Shown in pieces: positions 54,270 through 63,484 of a stretch of DNA of 64,000 nt (positions are counted from its first letter, which is position 1; every line of letters starts with the position of its first letter). This DNA comes from Diaphorobacter limosus (GTDB lineage: Bacteria > Pseudomonadota > Gammaproteobacteria > Burkholderiales > Burkholderiaceae_C). The notes beneath the pieces are model-generated. The model saw only the letters and a program-made list of their open reading frames with translations, made no database searches and had not been told where the DNA came from. Position numbers and translations under genes: made by a program. Location: positions 1,830,501-1,894,500 of the forward strand of contig NZ_CP136921.1 of assembly GCF_033100095.1 (NCBI RefSeq). The letters are read 5' to 3'.

Positions 54270-55397
54270 ATGGCGCAGACTTTTGACGTATGTATCCGTG
54301 GTGCGGGCGTGGTGGGCCGCACCCTGGCTCTTTTGCTGGCGCGCGAGCGCCTGCGCGTGGCCCTGGTCACGCCACCAGCGGGCGCACCGCAGGTGGCCGA
54401 TGTGCGTGCCTACGCGCTCAACGCCGCCTCGCGCGCGCTGCTCGAATCGGTGCGCGCGTGGCCCGACGAGGCACATGCCACGGCCGTGCTGCAAATGCAG
54501 GTGCAGGCCGACCAGGACGGCATGGTGCGCTTTGACGCCGCGCAGCAGGGCTGCGACGCGCTGACCTGGATCGTGGACGTGCCGGCGCTGCAGGAGCGGC
54601 TGCAAGAGGCCATCCGCTACCAGCCGCTGGTCGAGCAGGTCACCGAACCCGTGGCCGCGGCGCTGACCGTGGTCTGCGAGGGCCGCGCCAGCCGCACGCG
54701 CGCCGAGTTCGGCGTGGAGTTCGACATCACCCCCTACGCCCAGCACGCCATCGCCACGCGCCTGGCGTGCGAGCGCCCGCATGGCCAGGTGGCACGCCAG
54801 TGGTTTGCGCCCGATGGCTCCATCCTGGCGTTTTTGCCGCTGGGCGGAGCGCAGGGGAACTCCGTGGCTGTGGTCTGGTCTGTTCCACAGGAGCACGTGG
54901 CGCATTGGCTGCAGGCCGACGAGCAAGAGTTCACGCAGCATCTGCACGAGGCCAGCCGCGGCGCCCTGGGCGCGCTGCAACAAAGCGGGCCGCGCGCCAG
55001 CTGGCCGCTGCAGCAGGCGCAGGCACGCCACTGGTGCGGCGCCCTGCCCGGCCAGCCCGGCCGGGGGTGGGCGCTGGCCGGTGACGCGGCGCACAACGTG
55101 CATCCGCTGGCGGGCCAGGGCTTGAACCTGGGGCTGGGCGATGCCGGCGCGCTGGCGCGGGTGCTGCACCAGCGCGCCCCGTGGCGCGGTGTGGGCGATC
55201 TGCGCCTGCTGCGCCGCTACGAACGCGAACGCAAGGCCGCGCTGCTGCCCATGGGCATGGCCATGGATGGCCTGCAGCAACTGTTTGCCCGGCGCGAGAG
55301 CGCGCTGGCCGCGCTGCGCAACTGGGGCATGAAGGGCTTTGAGCACAGCGGCCCGCTGAAAGCCTGGGTGGCGCGCCGCGCCATGGGCACCGATTGA
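54270..55397 (+). CDS. UbiH/UbiF/COQ6-type FAD monooxygenase
   Basis: A 375-residue flavoprotein hydroxylase for ubiquinone synthesis. The N-terminal dinucleotide fold is CIRGAGVVGRTLALLLARE; the second FAD motif is GWALAGDAAHNVHPLAGQGL with NLGLGDAGALA after it. It is slightly shorter than E. coli UbiH/UbiF (about 390), and the position hydroxylated on the ring cannot be told. The dsbC gene follows by 29 bases. Confidence 0.9.
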   Translation: MAQTFDVCIRGAGVVGRTLALLLARERLRVALVTPPAGAPQVADVRAYALNAASRALLESVRAWPDEAHATAVLQMQVQADQDGMVRFDAAQQGCDALTWIVDVPALQERLQEAIRYQPLVEQVTEPVAAALTVVCEGRASRTRAEFGVEFDITPYAQHAIATRLACERPHGQVARQWFAPDGSILAFLPLGGAQGNSVAVVWSVPQEHVAHWLQADEQEFTQHLHEASRGALGALQQSGPRASWPLQQAQARHWCGALPGQPGRGWALAGDAAHNVHPLAGQGLNLGLGDAGALARVLHQRAPWRGVGDLRLLRRYERERKAALLPMGMAMDGLQQLFARRESALAALRNWGMKGFEHSGPLKAWVARRAMGTD

Positions 55398-55426
55398 ACA
55401 ATGAGATGAAAGAACGGAACGACGCA

Positions 55427-56146
55427 ATGAAACTTGTCCCCACCCTGCTGGGCGCCAGCGCCCTGTGCCTGGGCTTGAACGCATTGGCGCAGGACAGCAC
55501 GATACGCAAGACCCTGGCCGAGCGCATTCCGCAGCTGCAGCAGATCGACGAGGTGCGCCCCACGCCCATGAAGGGGCTGTACGAGGTGCGCATAGGCACG
55601 GACCTGTTCTACACCGACGCCCAGGGCAACTACCTGATCCAGGGCGAGCTGATCGACACCAAGGCGCGGCGCAACCTGACCGAGGATCGCCTGAACAAAC
55701 TCACCGCCGTGGACTTCCAGGCCCTGCCGCTGCAGGACGCCTTCACCATCGTGCATGGCAAGGGCGAGCGCAAGCTGGCGGTGTTTGAAGACCCCAACTG
55801 CGGCTACTGCAAGCGCTTCGAGAAAGACATGCAGAACGTGGACAACGTCACCGTCTACCTGTTCCTCTACCCCATCCTCAGCCCCGACTCGGCCGAGAAG
55901 TCGCGCAACATCTGGTGCGCCAAGGACCGGGCCGGCGCCTGGCAGGACTTCATGCTGCGCGACAAGACCCCGGCCGCCGCCAGCTGCGACACGGCCGCGC
56001 TGCAGCGCAACCTGGCGCTGGGACGCAAGCACAAGATCACCGGCACGCCCACGCTGATCTTTGCCGACGGTTCGCGCGTGCCCGGCGCCGTGGGTGCGCA
56101 AGAGGTGGAAAAGCGCCTGGCCGAGGCCGGCAACGGCACCAAGTAA
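55427..56146 (+). CDS. dsbC: Periplasmic disulfide isomerase DsbC/DsbG type
   Basis: A 239-residue secreted thioredoxin-fold protein. The signal peptide is MKLVPTLLGASALCLGLNALA-Q, then an N-terminal dimerisation domain (about residues 25-80), linker, and catalytic domain with Cys125-Gly-Tyr-Cys128 in FEDPNCGYCKRFE and the cis-Pro loop ITGTPTLIFADG. The CGYC site matches DsbC, which reshuffles wrong disulfides. A second Cys pair (Cys in NIWCAKD and AASCDTA) also fits DsbC. Start chosen for the signal peptide; two earlier in-frame ATGs exist. Confidence 0.93.
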   Translation: MKLVPTLLGASALCLGLNALAQDSTIRKTLAERIPQLQQIDEVRPTPMKGLYEVRIGTDLFYTDAQGNYLIQGELIDTKARRNLTEDRLNKLTAVDFQALPLQDAFTIVHGKGERKLAVFEDPNCGYCKRFEKDMQNVDNVTVYLFLYPILSPDSAEKSRNIWCAKDRAGAWQDFMLRDKTPAAASCDTAALQRNLALGRKHKITGTPTLIFADGSRVPGAVGAQEVEKRLAEAGNGTK

Positions 56147-56185
56147 GCGCTACCGGCAATGCGCCGGGTTTGCTATTGATACATG

Positions 56186-56261
56186 AGCTGTTTGCGCTTG
56201 TATTCAGGTCGCTTTCATAAGTTATTAAACTGAAAACGATGAATACCAAGCGCAAACAGCT
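56186..56261. repeat. Inverted pair of the dispersed repeat (copies 8 and 9), terminator-like
   Basis: The left arm AGCTGTTTGCGCTTG plus TATTCA (56186-56206) and the right arm TGAATACC plus AAGCGCAAACAGCT (56240-56261) are complementary except for one extra base, around a 33-base AT-rich loop. TTTTTT follows (56265-56270), so it could terminate dsbC transcripts. Confidence 0.7.
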
Positions 56262-56282
56262 ATCTTTTTTATAGATTCCGCA

Positions 56283-58076
56283 ATGCCCTCCGCCGCCACC
56301 GCCACAGCCGCCATCCACTACCGCATCGACCCCGCGCAAACCCATGCGCGCCTGTACCAGGTCACGCTGACCGTGGCCGCGCCGGCCGCCGGCCAGGAGC
56401 TGTCGCTGCCCGTGTGGATAGCCGGCAGCTACCTGATGCGCGAGTTCTCCAAGAACCTGCAGTCGCTGCGCGCCAGCCAGGGCGACAAGGCGGTCGCGCT
56501 CGCTCAGCTCGACAAACACCGCTGGCTGGCGCAATGCCAGAGCGGCACGCCCCTGGTGCTGACCTATGAGGTCGCCGCCTACGACAACTCGGTGCGCACC
56601 GCCTGGCTGGACGGAGCGCGCGGCTTCTTCAACGCCACCAGCCTGTGCCTGCGCGTGCTGGGCCAGGAGGATGAGGCGCATGTGCTGGAGGTGCTGCAAC
56701 CACCCGCCCTGGCCCACTGGTCGCTGGCTACGGGCCTGGCGCCCGAGCAGGTCAACGCCGCCGGCTTTGGCCGCTACCGCGCGCGTGACTACGACGAGCT
56801 GGCCGACTGCCCGGTGGAAATGGGCGCGTTCTGGAGCGCCAGCTTCAGCGCCGGCGGCGTGCCACATCGCTTCATCGTCGCCGGCGCCGCGCCCTCGTTC
56901 GACGGCGCGCGGCTGGTGCGCGACGCGCAGCGCATCTGCGAAGAGGCCATCCGCTTCTGGCATGGCGAGGAGCGCCCGCCATTCGACGGCTACCTGTTCA
57001 TGCTCAACGCCGTGCACGACGGCTACGGCGGCCTGGAGCACCGCAACAGCACGGCGCTGATCTGCGCCCGGCGCGACCTGCCGCGCCTGGGTCAGAGCGA
57101 CAAGGAGATCCAGGCCAGCGAGGGATACACCACCCTGCTGGGCCTGATCAGCCACGAGTACTTTCACACCTGGAACGTCAAGCGCCTGCGCCCGGCCGAG
57201 TTCGCGCGCTACGACTATGCGCGCGAGAACTACACCGAGCTGCTCTGGTTCTTCGAGGGCTTCACCAGCTACTACGACGACCTGCTGCTGCGCCGCGCCG
57301 GCCTGCTGGACCACGCCGGCTACCTGAAGCTGCTGACCAAGACCATCAACCAGGTGCTGCAGACCCCCGGGCGCCGGGTGCAGTCCGTGGCCCAGGCCAG
57401 TTTTGACGCCTGGGTCAAGTACTACCGCCAGGACGAGAACACGCCCAACGCCACGGTCAGCTACTACACCAAGGGCGCGCTCGTCGCCCTGTGCCTGGAT
57501 CTGGCGCTGCGCCGGGACGGCCGCACCCAGCTGGACGAGGTGATGCGCGCGCTGTGGCAACGCTGCGATGGCGGCCCCATGGCCGAGGCCGATCTGCTGG
57601 CCGTGCTGCAGCAGCTCTCGGGCCGTGACTGGGCGGGCGAGATCGCGCAATGGGTGCATGGCACCGAAGAGCTGCCGCTGGCCGAGCTGCTCGGCGCCCA
57701 CGGCATCACGCTGCAGGCCGAGCCCGCGCAGACCGCCCAGCGCCTGGGCCTGCGCGTGGCAGAAAACGGCGGCATACAGGTCAAGACCGTGCTCCACGGC
57801 GGAGCGGCCGAGGCGGCGGGCTTCATGGCCGGCGACGAATGGCTGGCGCTGGAGGCCCAGGGCCAGGCCTGGCGCCTGCACCGGCTGGACGAACTGGCGC
57901 TCTATGCCGACGGCGCCACCGAGGTCACGGCCATCGTCGCCCGCGACCGGCGCCTGCTGCGCCTGCCGCTGGCCCTGCCTGCCGCCGGCCCATCGGCAGA
58001 CACCGTGCGCCTGGACGTGCAGGACGCCGCCGCGGCACAGCGCTGGCTGGGCGCCGCCCAGGCGGCCACCGCATAG
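56283..58076 (+). CDS. M61-family metallopeptidase with PDZ domain
   Basis: A 597-residue glycyl-aminopeptidase-like M61 enzyme. The zinc motif is His291-Glu-Tyr-Phe-His295 in LISHEYFHTWNVKRLRP, and the third ligand Glu325 is in LWFFEGFTSYYDDLL. An N-terminal beta domain (1-180) precedes it, and a PDZ domain occupies about residues 470-560 (GIQVKTVLHGGAAEAAGFM, GDEWLALEAQ). No signal peptide is seen, so it is probably cytosolic. Substrates are unknown; family members cleave N-terminal Gly or Ala. Confidence 0.92.
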   Translation: MPSAATATAAIHYRIDPAQTHARLYQVTLTVAAPAAGQELSLPVWIAGSYLMREFSKNLQSLRASQGDKAVALAQLDKHRWLAQCQSGTPLVLTYEVAAYDNSVRTAWLDGARGFFNATSLCLRVLGQEDEAHVLEVLQPPALAHWSLATGLAPEQVNAAGFGRYRARDYDELADCPVEMGAFWSASFSAGGVPHRFIVAGAAPSFDGARLVRDAQRICEEAIRFWHGEERPPFDGYLFMLNAVHDGYGGLEHRNSTALICARRDLPRLGQSDKEIQASEGYTTLLGLISHEYFHTWNVKRLRPAEFARYDYARENYTELLWFFEGFTSYYDDLLLRRAGLLDHAGYLKLLTKTINQVLQTPGRRVQSVAQASFDAWVKYYRQDENTPNATVSYYTKGALVALCLDLALRRDGRTQLDEVMRALWQRCDGGPMAEADLLAVLQQLSGRDWAGEIAQWVHGTEELPLAELLGAHGITLQAEPAQTAQRLGLRVAENGGIQVKTVLHGGAAEAAGFMAGDEWLALEAQGQAWRLHRLDELALYADGATEVTAIVARDRRLLRLPLALPAAGPSADTVRLDVQDAAAAQRWLGAAQAATA

Positions 58077-58248
58077 CGCCAGGCCACAAGCCACCGCCGC
58101 GTGGCGGCGCCAGCTGGCGCGACAGACTGCGGCAGTCATTGTAAGTTTGCACCCGCTTCATGCGGTGGCCTTGTTACGCGGGTGCCACACATCAAGCATC
58201 TCCCCGTGTCCGTTTCAATTTGAACCATGATCCAGGAGGCAGTGCACG

Positions 58249-60012
58249 ATGAAACCCCACCATGTCCCGAGTTCCGCACCGCTGCTGGCGACCGTGTCGG
58301 CCGCCGTGCTGCTGGCCGCCTGCGGCGGCAACAGTGATGGCGACGCCGAAGCACCGCTGCCCAAGCCCACGGCCATCGTCAACGGCGTGCCCGAGATCGA
58401 CCCCGCGATCGCCGAGTCGGCCAAAAAGGTCATGGCAGACAAAAAGCTGCAAGACATCGTGGCCGAGCTGAGCACCGCTGCCAGCGAGAAGGCGCGCTTC
58501 AACCAGCACATGGAACTGGTGCGCATTGCCTCGCCCTCGCGCTACGAAAGCCGCATGGCCGCCGAGGTGCACCGGCGCATGGTCAATGAATGGGGCTATC
58601 TGGCATCCGAGGTCAAGACCCGCGCCGACGGCAACCTGTCAGGCTCGGACGTGCAAATCGTCGACGGCCTGCCGGTCTACAACGCCTGCGTGGAGATCAA
58701 GGGCAGCTACTCCAGCTCGCCCAACGCCCAGTCCTACAAGGGCCAGTTCCCCAAGGTGCTGGTCGAATCGCACATCGACGTGGTCAACCCCGAGGTGCTG
58801 CCCCCCGACAGCGCCCCCTACCAGCCGATCAAGCTGCAGTCGCTGAAGGATGCCGTGGTGACCTCACCCGAGCAGCTGGCCGCCATCGGCACCGAGCTGG
58901 CGTTTGACGGCTCCGGCCGCATCATCGAAGACGCCAACTACGCGCTGGCCAGCCGCTGGTTTGCCACCGAGGCCACGGCCAAGGACGGCGGTGGCGTGCG
59001 CATCTACGTGCCGGGCTATTCGGACGCCATGGGCAACACCTCCAGCCTGTTCACGCTGGCACGCCTGTTCAAGAAGAACAACATCAAGCCGGTGTACGAC
59101 CTGTGGATCTGCGGCACGGCCGGCGAAGAAGGCAAGGGCAACCTGGCCGGCATGAAGCAGCTGTTCGGCTTTGACCAGAACCTGGGGACGGGCTCCAACC
59201 CGCTCAACTTCGTGGCCAACTTTGGCTCCGAGGGCGGCGGCGCCGTCAACCTGACCGGCAGCCACCGCTTCGAGATGAAGTTCAAGGCGCCCACCCACCC
59301 CGCGGCGGGCCAGCCCAGCGCGGTCGAGGCCATGGCCGCCACCATTGCCAGGATTGCCGATGTCAAGACGCCGTCCGAGCTGCGCCCGGGCGTGGTCAAG
59401 ACCACCTACACCGTGGGCCAGGCCAGCTGCAAAGCACCCGCAGCGGGCAGCGATGTGGTGCCCAGCTGCACCCTGCTGGTGGACATGCGCTCGGAGCGCA
59501 CCGACACCCTCAACGAGGTGCGTGCCAGCATAGAACCCCTGTTCAAGGCCGGCCTGAATGCCGAAAACGCACGCTACGGCAAGGCCGAGAACGCCGTCGA
59601 CGCCGCGACGCTGGAGCAGGTCTGGTACGGCCTGCGCCCGGCGTTCGTCAATGGTGACCAGGCCAACATCGCGCTGCAGGCGGGCTGGGTCACGGCGCAG
59701 ATCGTCGACGTGGACAAGCAGGCCAAGGTGCCCACGGGCTCCAGCAGCCTGAACGACAACGTTCCGGCCAACACCGGCGTGCCCACCTACAACTGGACCC
59801 TGGCTTCTAATGCAGCCGGCGGCGGTGGCCATGCCTTCTGGGAATGGGGCACCAAGGGCGACCCCAAGCTGGAGGTGCAGCGCCTGAAGCGCGCCATGAC
59901 CGCCATCCTGACCACCTCCGGCTACCACCTGTCCGACAGCACGGTGGTCGCCCCCTCGGTGGCCCCCATCGGCAAGCGCAGCCGCGAACTCAAGTACGAG
60001 GTGACACCATGA
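58249..60012 (+). CDS. M20-like metallopeptidase lipoprotein
   Basis: A 587-residue predicted lipoprotein: signal ATVSAAVLLAAC with lipid-modified Cys25, then a flexible acidic spacer. The body resembles M20 zinc peptidases: VLVESHIDVVNPEVL (His and Asp ligands), GTAGEEGKGNLAG (catalytic Glu pair), and a C-terminal GGGGHAFWEWGT. A lid-like domain with MKFKAPTHPAAGQPSAVEAM lies between. AGGAGG precedes the ATG. It is longer than usual M20 peptidases (about 400-480). The next gene starts inside its stop codon and encodes a second lid-like domain. Activity is inferred. Confidence 0.8.
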   Translation: MKPHHVPSSAPLLATVSAAVLLAACGGNSDGDAEAPLPKPTAIVNGVPEIDPAIAESAKKVMADKKLQDIVAELSTAASEKARFNQHMELVRIASPSRYESRMAAEVHRRMVNEWGYLASEVKTRADGNLSGSDVQIVDGLPVYNACVEIKGSYSSSPNAQSYKGQFPKVLVESHIDVVNPEVLPPDSAPYQPIKLQSLKDAVVTSPEQLAAIGTELAFDGSGRIIEDANYALASRWFATEATAKDGGGVRIYVPGYSDAMGNTSSLFTLARLFKKNNIKPVYDLWICGTAGEEGKGNLAGMKQLFGFDQNLGTGSNPLNFVANFGSEGGGAVNLTGSHRFEMKFKAPTHPAAGQPSAVEAMAATIARIADVKTPSELRPGVVKTTYTVGQASCKAPAAGSDVVPSCTLLVDMRSERTDTLNEVRASIEPLFKAGLNAENARYGKAENAVDAATLEQVWYGLRPAFVNGDQANIALQAGWVTAQIVDVDKQAKVPTGSSSLNDNVPANTGVPTYNWTLASNAAGGGGHAFWEWGTKGDPKLEVQRLKRAMTAILTTSGYHLSDSTVVAPSVAPIGKRSRELKYEVTP

Positions 60013-60443
60013 CCAAGACCTTCGCAATCACCCTGTTCGCCGCCTCCTGCCTGATGGGCGGCCTGGCCCAGGCGCAAAGCACCTCCGTCCTCCTGGTCGA
60101 ATTCCAGGGCCCGGGCGGGCACAGCAGCGGCAACTACGGGCGTACCAGCGCCCTGCATGCCGCCGCCCGCGCCGTGATCGAGCTACAGAAAAGCATGCCC
60201 ACGGGCTCCTATTCGGTGGCCTACCTGAGCGGCGGCAATTCGGTCAACAGCATTGCCTCGGATGGCAGCTTCGCGGTCAGGCTCAGCGCCAGCGCCGGCA
60301 TGACGGCGGCAGACTTCCTGGCCAAGGTCGCCTTGGCCGCGAAAAGCGGCGCCGATGCCGAGAACGCCTTCCGCAATGTCAAGCCCGGTGACCTGACGGC
60401 GGGCGCGCCGGCGGACATCCGCTACAGCGTCAAGCAACAGTAA
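60009..60443 (+). CDS. Secreted stand-alone M20-lid-domain-like protein
   Basis: A 144-residue exported protein with signal MTKTFAITLFAASCLMGGLAQA-Q. The mature part starts SVLLVEFQGPGGHSSGNYGR and continues with ALHAAARAVIEL and YLSGGNSVNSIASDGSFAVR, which reads like the dimerisation (lid) domain of M20 peptidases, without any catalytic domain. Its ATG overlaps the stop of the M20-like lipoprotein gene (ATGA), so the two are made together and may pair in the periplasm. I know of no named family for this arrangement; function unknown. Confidence 0.75.
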   Translation: MTKTFAITLFAASCLMGGLAQAQSTSVLLVEFQGPGGHSSGNYGRTSALHAAARAVIELQKSMPTGSYSVAYLSGGNSVNSIASDGSFAVRLSASAGMTAADFLAKVALAAKSGADAENAFRNVKPGDLTAGAPADIRYSVKQQ

Positions 60444-60466
60444 GCGCAAGGCGCGTCTCCCATGGA

Positions 60467-60500
60467 GGCACGGACCCGACCCCGGGTCTGTGCCTTTGCT
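60467..60500 (+). terminator. Rho-independent terminator after the M20 pair
   Basis: GGCACGGACCCG (60467-60478) and CGGGTCTGTGCC (60483-60494) form a 12-bp stem (one G-T pair) with a 4-base loop, followed by TTTGCTTT. Confidence 0.85.
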
Positions 60501-60591
60501 TTCACGGGCCGGGGACAACAGCAATTGATCTTGGCAGCTTGGTAGCTTGGTTATAGTCAACCGGTTCAACCCACCCATACCGGAGATCCCC

Positions 60592-61371
60592 ATGGCCTAC
60601 GAATGCATCACCGTCCGCACCGAGGGCGAGAAGGTCGGCGTCATCACGCTGAACCGCCCCAAGCAGCTCAACGCCCTGAACGACCAGCTCATGAACGAGC
60701 TGGGCCAGGCCCTGCAGGCCTTTGATGCCGACGAGTCCATCGGCTGCATCATCCTCACCGGCAGCGAGAAGGCCTTCGCCGCCGGCGCCGACATCGGCGC
60801 CATGGCCAAGTACAGCTTTGCCGACGCCTACAAGGGCGACTACATCACGCGCAACTGGGAGGCCATCCGCAGCATCAGGAAGCCGGTGATCGCCGCCGTC
60901 AGCGGCTTTGCCCTGGGCGGCGGTTGCGAGCTGGCCATGATGTGCGACTTCATCATCGCCGCCGACAACGCCAAGTTCGGCCAGCCCGAGATCAAGCTGG
61001 GCGTCATCCCCGGCGCGGGCGGCACGCAGCGCCTGCCGCGCGCCGTGGGCAAATCCAAGGCCATGGACATGTGCCTGACCGCCCGCATGATGGACGCCCA
61101 AGAGGCCGAACGCGCCGGCCTGGTCAGCCGCGTCGTGCCGCTGGACAAGATGATGGACGAGGCCCTGGGCGCCGCCCTGATCATCAGCGGCTTCTCGCAG
61201 ATCGCCGTCATGGCCGCCAAGGAGTCAGTGAACCGCGCGTTCGAAGGCACGCTGGCCGACGGCGTGATGTTTGAGCGCCGCCTGTTCCACGCGCTGTTCG
61301 CCACACAAGACCAGAAGGAAGGCATGGACGCCTTCGTGAACAAGCGCGCGGCAAATTTCACGCACCAGTGA
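60592..61371 (+). CDS. Enoyl-CoA hydratase
   Basis: A 259-residue crotonase-fold enzyme adding water to trans-2-enoyl-CoA. The oxyanion segments are [10 protein letters not shown] and [15 protein letters not shown]. Both catalytic glutamates are present, Glu113 and Glu133 ([18 protein letters not shown]). The ATG at 60592 is preceded by CGGAGA. It is monocistronic between a terminator and tRNA-Met. Closest in style to short-chain FadB1x/PaaF-type hydratases; the pathway cannot be fixed from context. Confidence 0.93.
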   Translation: MAYECITVRTEGEKVGVITLNRPKQLNALNDQLMNELGQALQAFDADESIGCIILTGSEKAFAAGADIGAMAKYSFADAYKGDYITRNWEAIRSIRKPVIAAVSGFALGGGCELAMMCDFIIAADNAKFGQPEIKLGVIPGAGGTQRLPRAVGKSKAMDMCLTARMMDAQEAERAGLVSRVVPLDKMMDEALGAALIISGFSQIAVMAAKESVNRAFEGTLADGVMFERRLFHALFATQDQKEGMDAFVNKRAANFTHQ

Positions 61372-61392
61372 TGGCACGCCAAATTTTCGTTC

Positions 61393-61398
61393 TATAAT
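61393..61398 (+). promoter_or_regulatory. -10 element of the tRNA-Met promoter
   Basis: A perfect TATAAT ends 10 bases before the mature 5' end of tRNA-Met. No good -35 at 17 bases. Confidence 0.55.
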
Positions 61399-61408
61399 TC
61401 ATGGCTTC

Positions 61409-61485
61409 GGTGGTATAGCTCAGTTGGTTAGAGCGCAGCATTCATAATGCTGATGTCCCAGGTTCAAGTCCCGGTACCACCACCA
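61409..61485 (+). tRNA. tRNA-Met (anticodon CAT)
   Basis: 77 bases including the encoded CCA. The acceptor GGTGGTA pairs with TACCACC, discriminator A. The anticodon stem CAGCA/TGCTG holds loop TTCATAA (anticodon CAT at 61443-61445). The T stem CCAGG/CCCGG has one A-C mismatch. The fully paired acceptor argues against an initiator tRNA, so elongator Met is likely; a lysidine-modified Ile tRNA is not excluded. Confidence 0.93.
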
Positions 61486-61491
61486 CACAAG

Positions 61492-61527
61492 AAAAACCCG
61501 CAGTGCCTCAGGTGCTGTGGGTTTTTT
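61492..61527 (+). terminator. Rho-independent terminator of tRNA-Met
   Basis: AAAACCCGCAG (61493-61503) pairs with CTGTGGGTTTT (61515-61525), ending in a T6 run, 7 bases after the tRNA. Confidence 0.88.
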
Positions 61528-61559
61528 GCATTGATAGCAACAGCCCCTGGATACACACC

Positions 61560-61958
61560 ATGCAACGCTGCACCCTCCCCGCATTGGCCATCGCCGCCAT
61601 GCTGGCCCTGCCCGTGGCCGTCCACGCGCAGCCCACGCCCGCCGGCCAGCGCCACTTTCCCGAGGCCGCGCTGCGCGGTCAGCTGACCATTCACAGCAGC
61701 GCCGAGGCGCGCCTGAACAACCAGTCAGTGCGCCTGGCGCCAGGCCTGCGCATCTTCAACACCAGCAACGCGCTGGTGTTTGCGCACAGCCTGATCAACC
61801 AGCCGCTCAAGGTGAATTACGTGATCGAGGCCAGCACCGGCATGCTGCTCACGGCCTGGATCCTGACCGAGGACGAAGCCAGGCAGCCGCGCAAGGGCAG
61901 CGACGGCGTGCAGAACAACATCCGCACCGAGTCCCACACCCCGCAAACCGCACGCTGA
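61560..61958 (+). CDS. Small periplasmic protein of unknown function
   Basis: A 132-residue protein with a clear signal peptide ([24 protein letters not shown]). The mature part contains [31 protein letters not shown] and [19 protein letters not shown], and ends with an Arg/Lys and Gln-rich tail. I do not recognise a named family, though the motif pattern looks conserved rather than random. It lies 10 bases before miaB and is probably co-transcribed. Confidence 0.72.
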   Translation: MQRCTLPALAIAAMLALPVAVHAQPTPAGQRHFPEAALRGQLTIHSSAEARLNNQSVRLAPGLRIFNTSNALVFAHSLINQPLKVNYVIEASTGMLLTAWILTEDEARQPRKGSDGVQNNIRTESHTPQTAR

Positions 61959-61968
61959 AGGTCGGATC

Positions 61969-63312
61969 ATGCGCAAAAAAGTCTTCATCAAAACCTTTGG
62001 CTGCCAGATGAACGAGTACGACTCGGCCAAGATGGCCGACGTTCTGGGCGCAGCGCAGGACTATGTGGAAACCAGCAACCCCGAAGAGGCCGACCTGATC
62101 CTCTTCAACACCTGCTCGGTCCGCGAGAAGGCGCAAGAAAAAGTCTTCAGCGACCTGGGCCGCGTCAAGCACCTCAAGGAAAAAGGCGTGCTCATCGGCG
62201 TGGGCGGCTGCGTCGCCAGCCAGGAGGGCGAGGAGATCATCAAGCGCGCACCCTTCGTGGACGTGGTCTTCGGCCCGCAGACCCTTCACCGCCTGCCCGA
62301 CCTGCTGAACGCGCGCCAGAAGCAACACAAACCCCAGGTGGACATCAGCTTCCCCGAGATCGAGAAGTTCGACCACCTGCCGCCCGCGCGCGTCGAGGGC
62401 GCAAGCGCCTTCGTCTCCATCATGGAGGGCTGCTCCAAATACTGCAGCTACTGCGTGGTGCCCTACACGCGCGGCGAGGAGGTCAGCCGCCCGTTCGAGG
62501 ACCTGCTGGTCGAGGTCGCGGGTCTTGCCGACCAGGGCGTAAAGGAGGTCACACTCCTGGGCCAGAACGTCAACGCCTACCTGGGCAAGATGGGCGACAC
62601 GCAAGACACAGCCGACTTTGCCCTGCTGCTGGAATACGTGGCCGAGATACCCGGCATAGAGCGCATCCGCTACACCACCAGCCACCCCAACGAGTTCACG
62701 CCGCGCCTGATCGAGGCCTACGCCAAAATCCCGAAGCTGGTCAGCCACCTGCACCTGCCCGTGCAGCATGGCAGCGACCGCATCCTGATGGCCATGAAGC
62801 GCGGCTACACCGCTATGGAGTACAAGAGCACGGTGAGAAAGCTCAAGGCCATACGCCCCGACATGGCCATGAGCAGCGACTTCATCGTCGGCTTTCCCGG
62901 CGAGACCGAGGAAGACTTCCAGAAAATGATGAAGCTCATTCACGACGTGCGCTTCGACAACTCCTTCAGCTTCATCTTCAGCCCCCGCCCCGGCACCCCC
63001 GCCGCCAACCTGGCCGACGACACGCCGCACGACGTGAAACTGCGCCGCCTGCAAGAACTGCAGGCCGTCATCAACCGCAACATCCTGGAAATCAGCCAGG
63101 AACGCGTGGGCACGGTGCAGCGCCTGCTGGTCGAGGGCCTCTCCAAACGCGACGGCAACGAGCTCATGGGCCGCACCGAATGCAACCGCGTGGTCAACTT
63201 CCCCGGCCACGAACGCCTGATAGGCCAACTGATAGACGTGAAGATCACCGAGGCACGCACCTACACCCTGCGCGGCGAGGTGGTGATGCAGGAGTCGGGT
63301 CAGGCACTATAA
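61969..63312 (+). CDS. miaB: tRNA-2-methylthio-N6-dimethylallyladenosine synthase
   Basis: A 447-residue radical-SAM enzyme that methylthiolates i6A37 in tRNAs reading UNN codons. The N-terminal methylthiotransferase domain holds Cys12, Cys49 and Cys81 for one 4Fe-4S cluster. The radical-SAM cluster uses Cys154, Cys158 and Cys161 ([20 protein letters not shown]). A C-terminal TRAM domain binds tRNA. Complete by family length. Confidence 0.97.
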   Translation: MRKKVFIKTFGCQMNEYDSAKMADVLGAAQDYVETSNPEEADLILFNTCSVREKAQEKVFSDLGRVKHLKEKGVLIGVGGCVASQEGEEIIKRAPFVDVVFGPQTLHRLPDLLNARQKQHKPQVDISFPEIEKFDHLPPARVEGASAFVSIMEGCSKYCSYCVVPYTRGEEVSRPFEDLLVEVAGLADQGVKEVTLLGQNVNAYLGKMGDTQDTADFALLLEYVAEIPGIERIRYTTSHPNEFTPRLIEAYAKIPKLVSHLHLPVQHGSDRILMAMKRGYTAMEYKSTVRKLKAIRPDMAMSSDFIVGFPGETEEDFQKMMKLIHDVRFDNSFSFIFSPRPGTPAANLADDTPHDVKLRRLQELQAVINRNILEISQERVGTVQRLLVEGLSKRDGNELMGRTECNRVVNFPGHERLIGQLIDVKITEARTYTLRGEVVMQESGQAL

Positions 63313-63393
63313 AAGACGCAGCATTAGGCGATTGCACTGTCTGTGCTTGCGCACTAAACAATACTTTTCAGACAGCAACCGATGCCATCTGTG

Positions 63394-63449
63394 TGTAGGA
63401 GCGGCTTCAGCCGCGAACGGCGTCATTCGCGGCTGAAGCCGCTCCTACA
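63394..63449. repeat. REP-like palindrome with 24-bp perfect arms
   Basis: Arms at 63394-63417 and 63426-63449 are exact reverse complements around the 8-base loop CGGCGTCA; the arm core is GTAGGAGCGGCTTCAGCCG. It lies in the convergent gap between miaB and the Uma2-type gene. The same arm occurs singly at 27811-27829. Such elements resemble REP sequences mobilised by RAYT transposases (family knowledge). Confidence 0.85.
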
Positions 63450-63484
63450 AACCTGTTAACTGAGAGGTACTGACCCCAAAAACA

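Noticed and set aside
61409..61485. tRNA-Met as a degenerate or pseudo tRNA because of an A-C mismatch in the T stem
   Set aside because: All other stems, the loop signatures and the encoded CCA are intact, and it has a promoter and terminator; a single mismatch is tolerated.
63394..63449. Possible CRISPR repeat
   Set aside because: Only one inverted pair exists here, with no regularly spaced direct repeats or cas genes; it fits a REP-like palindrome.
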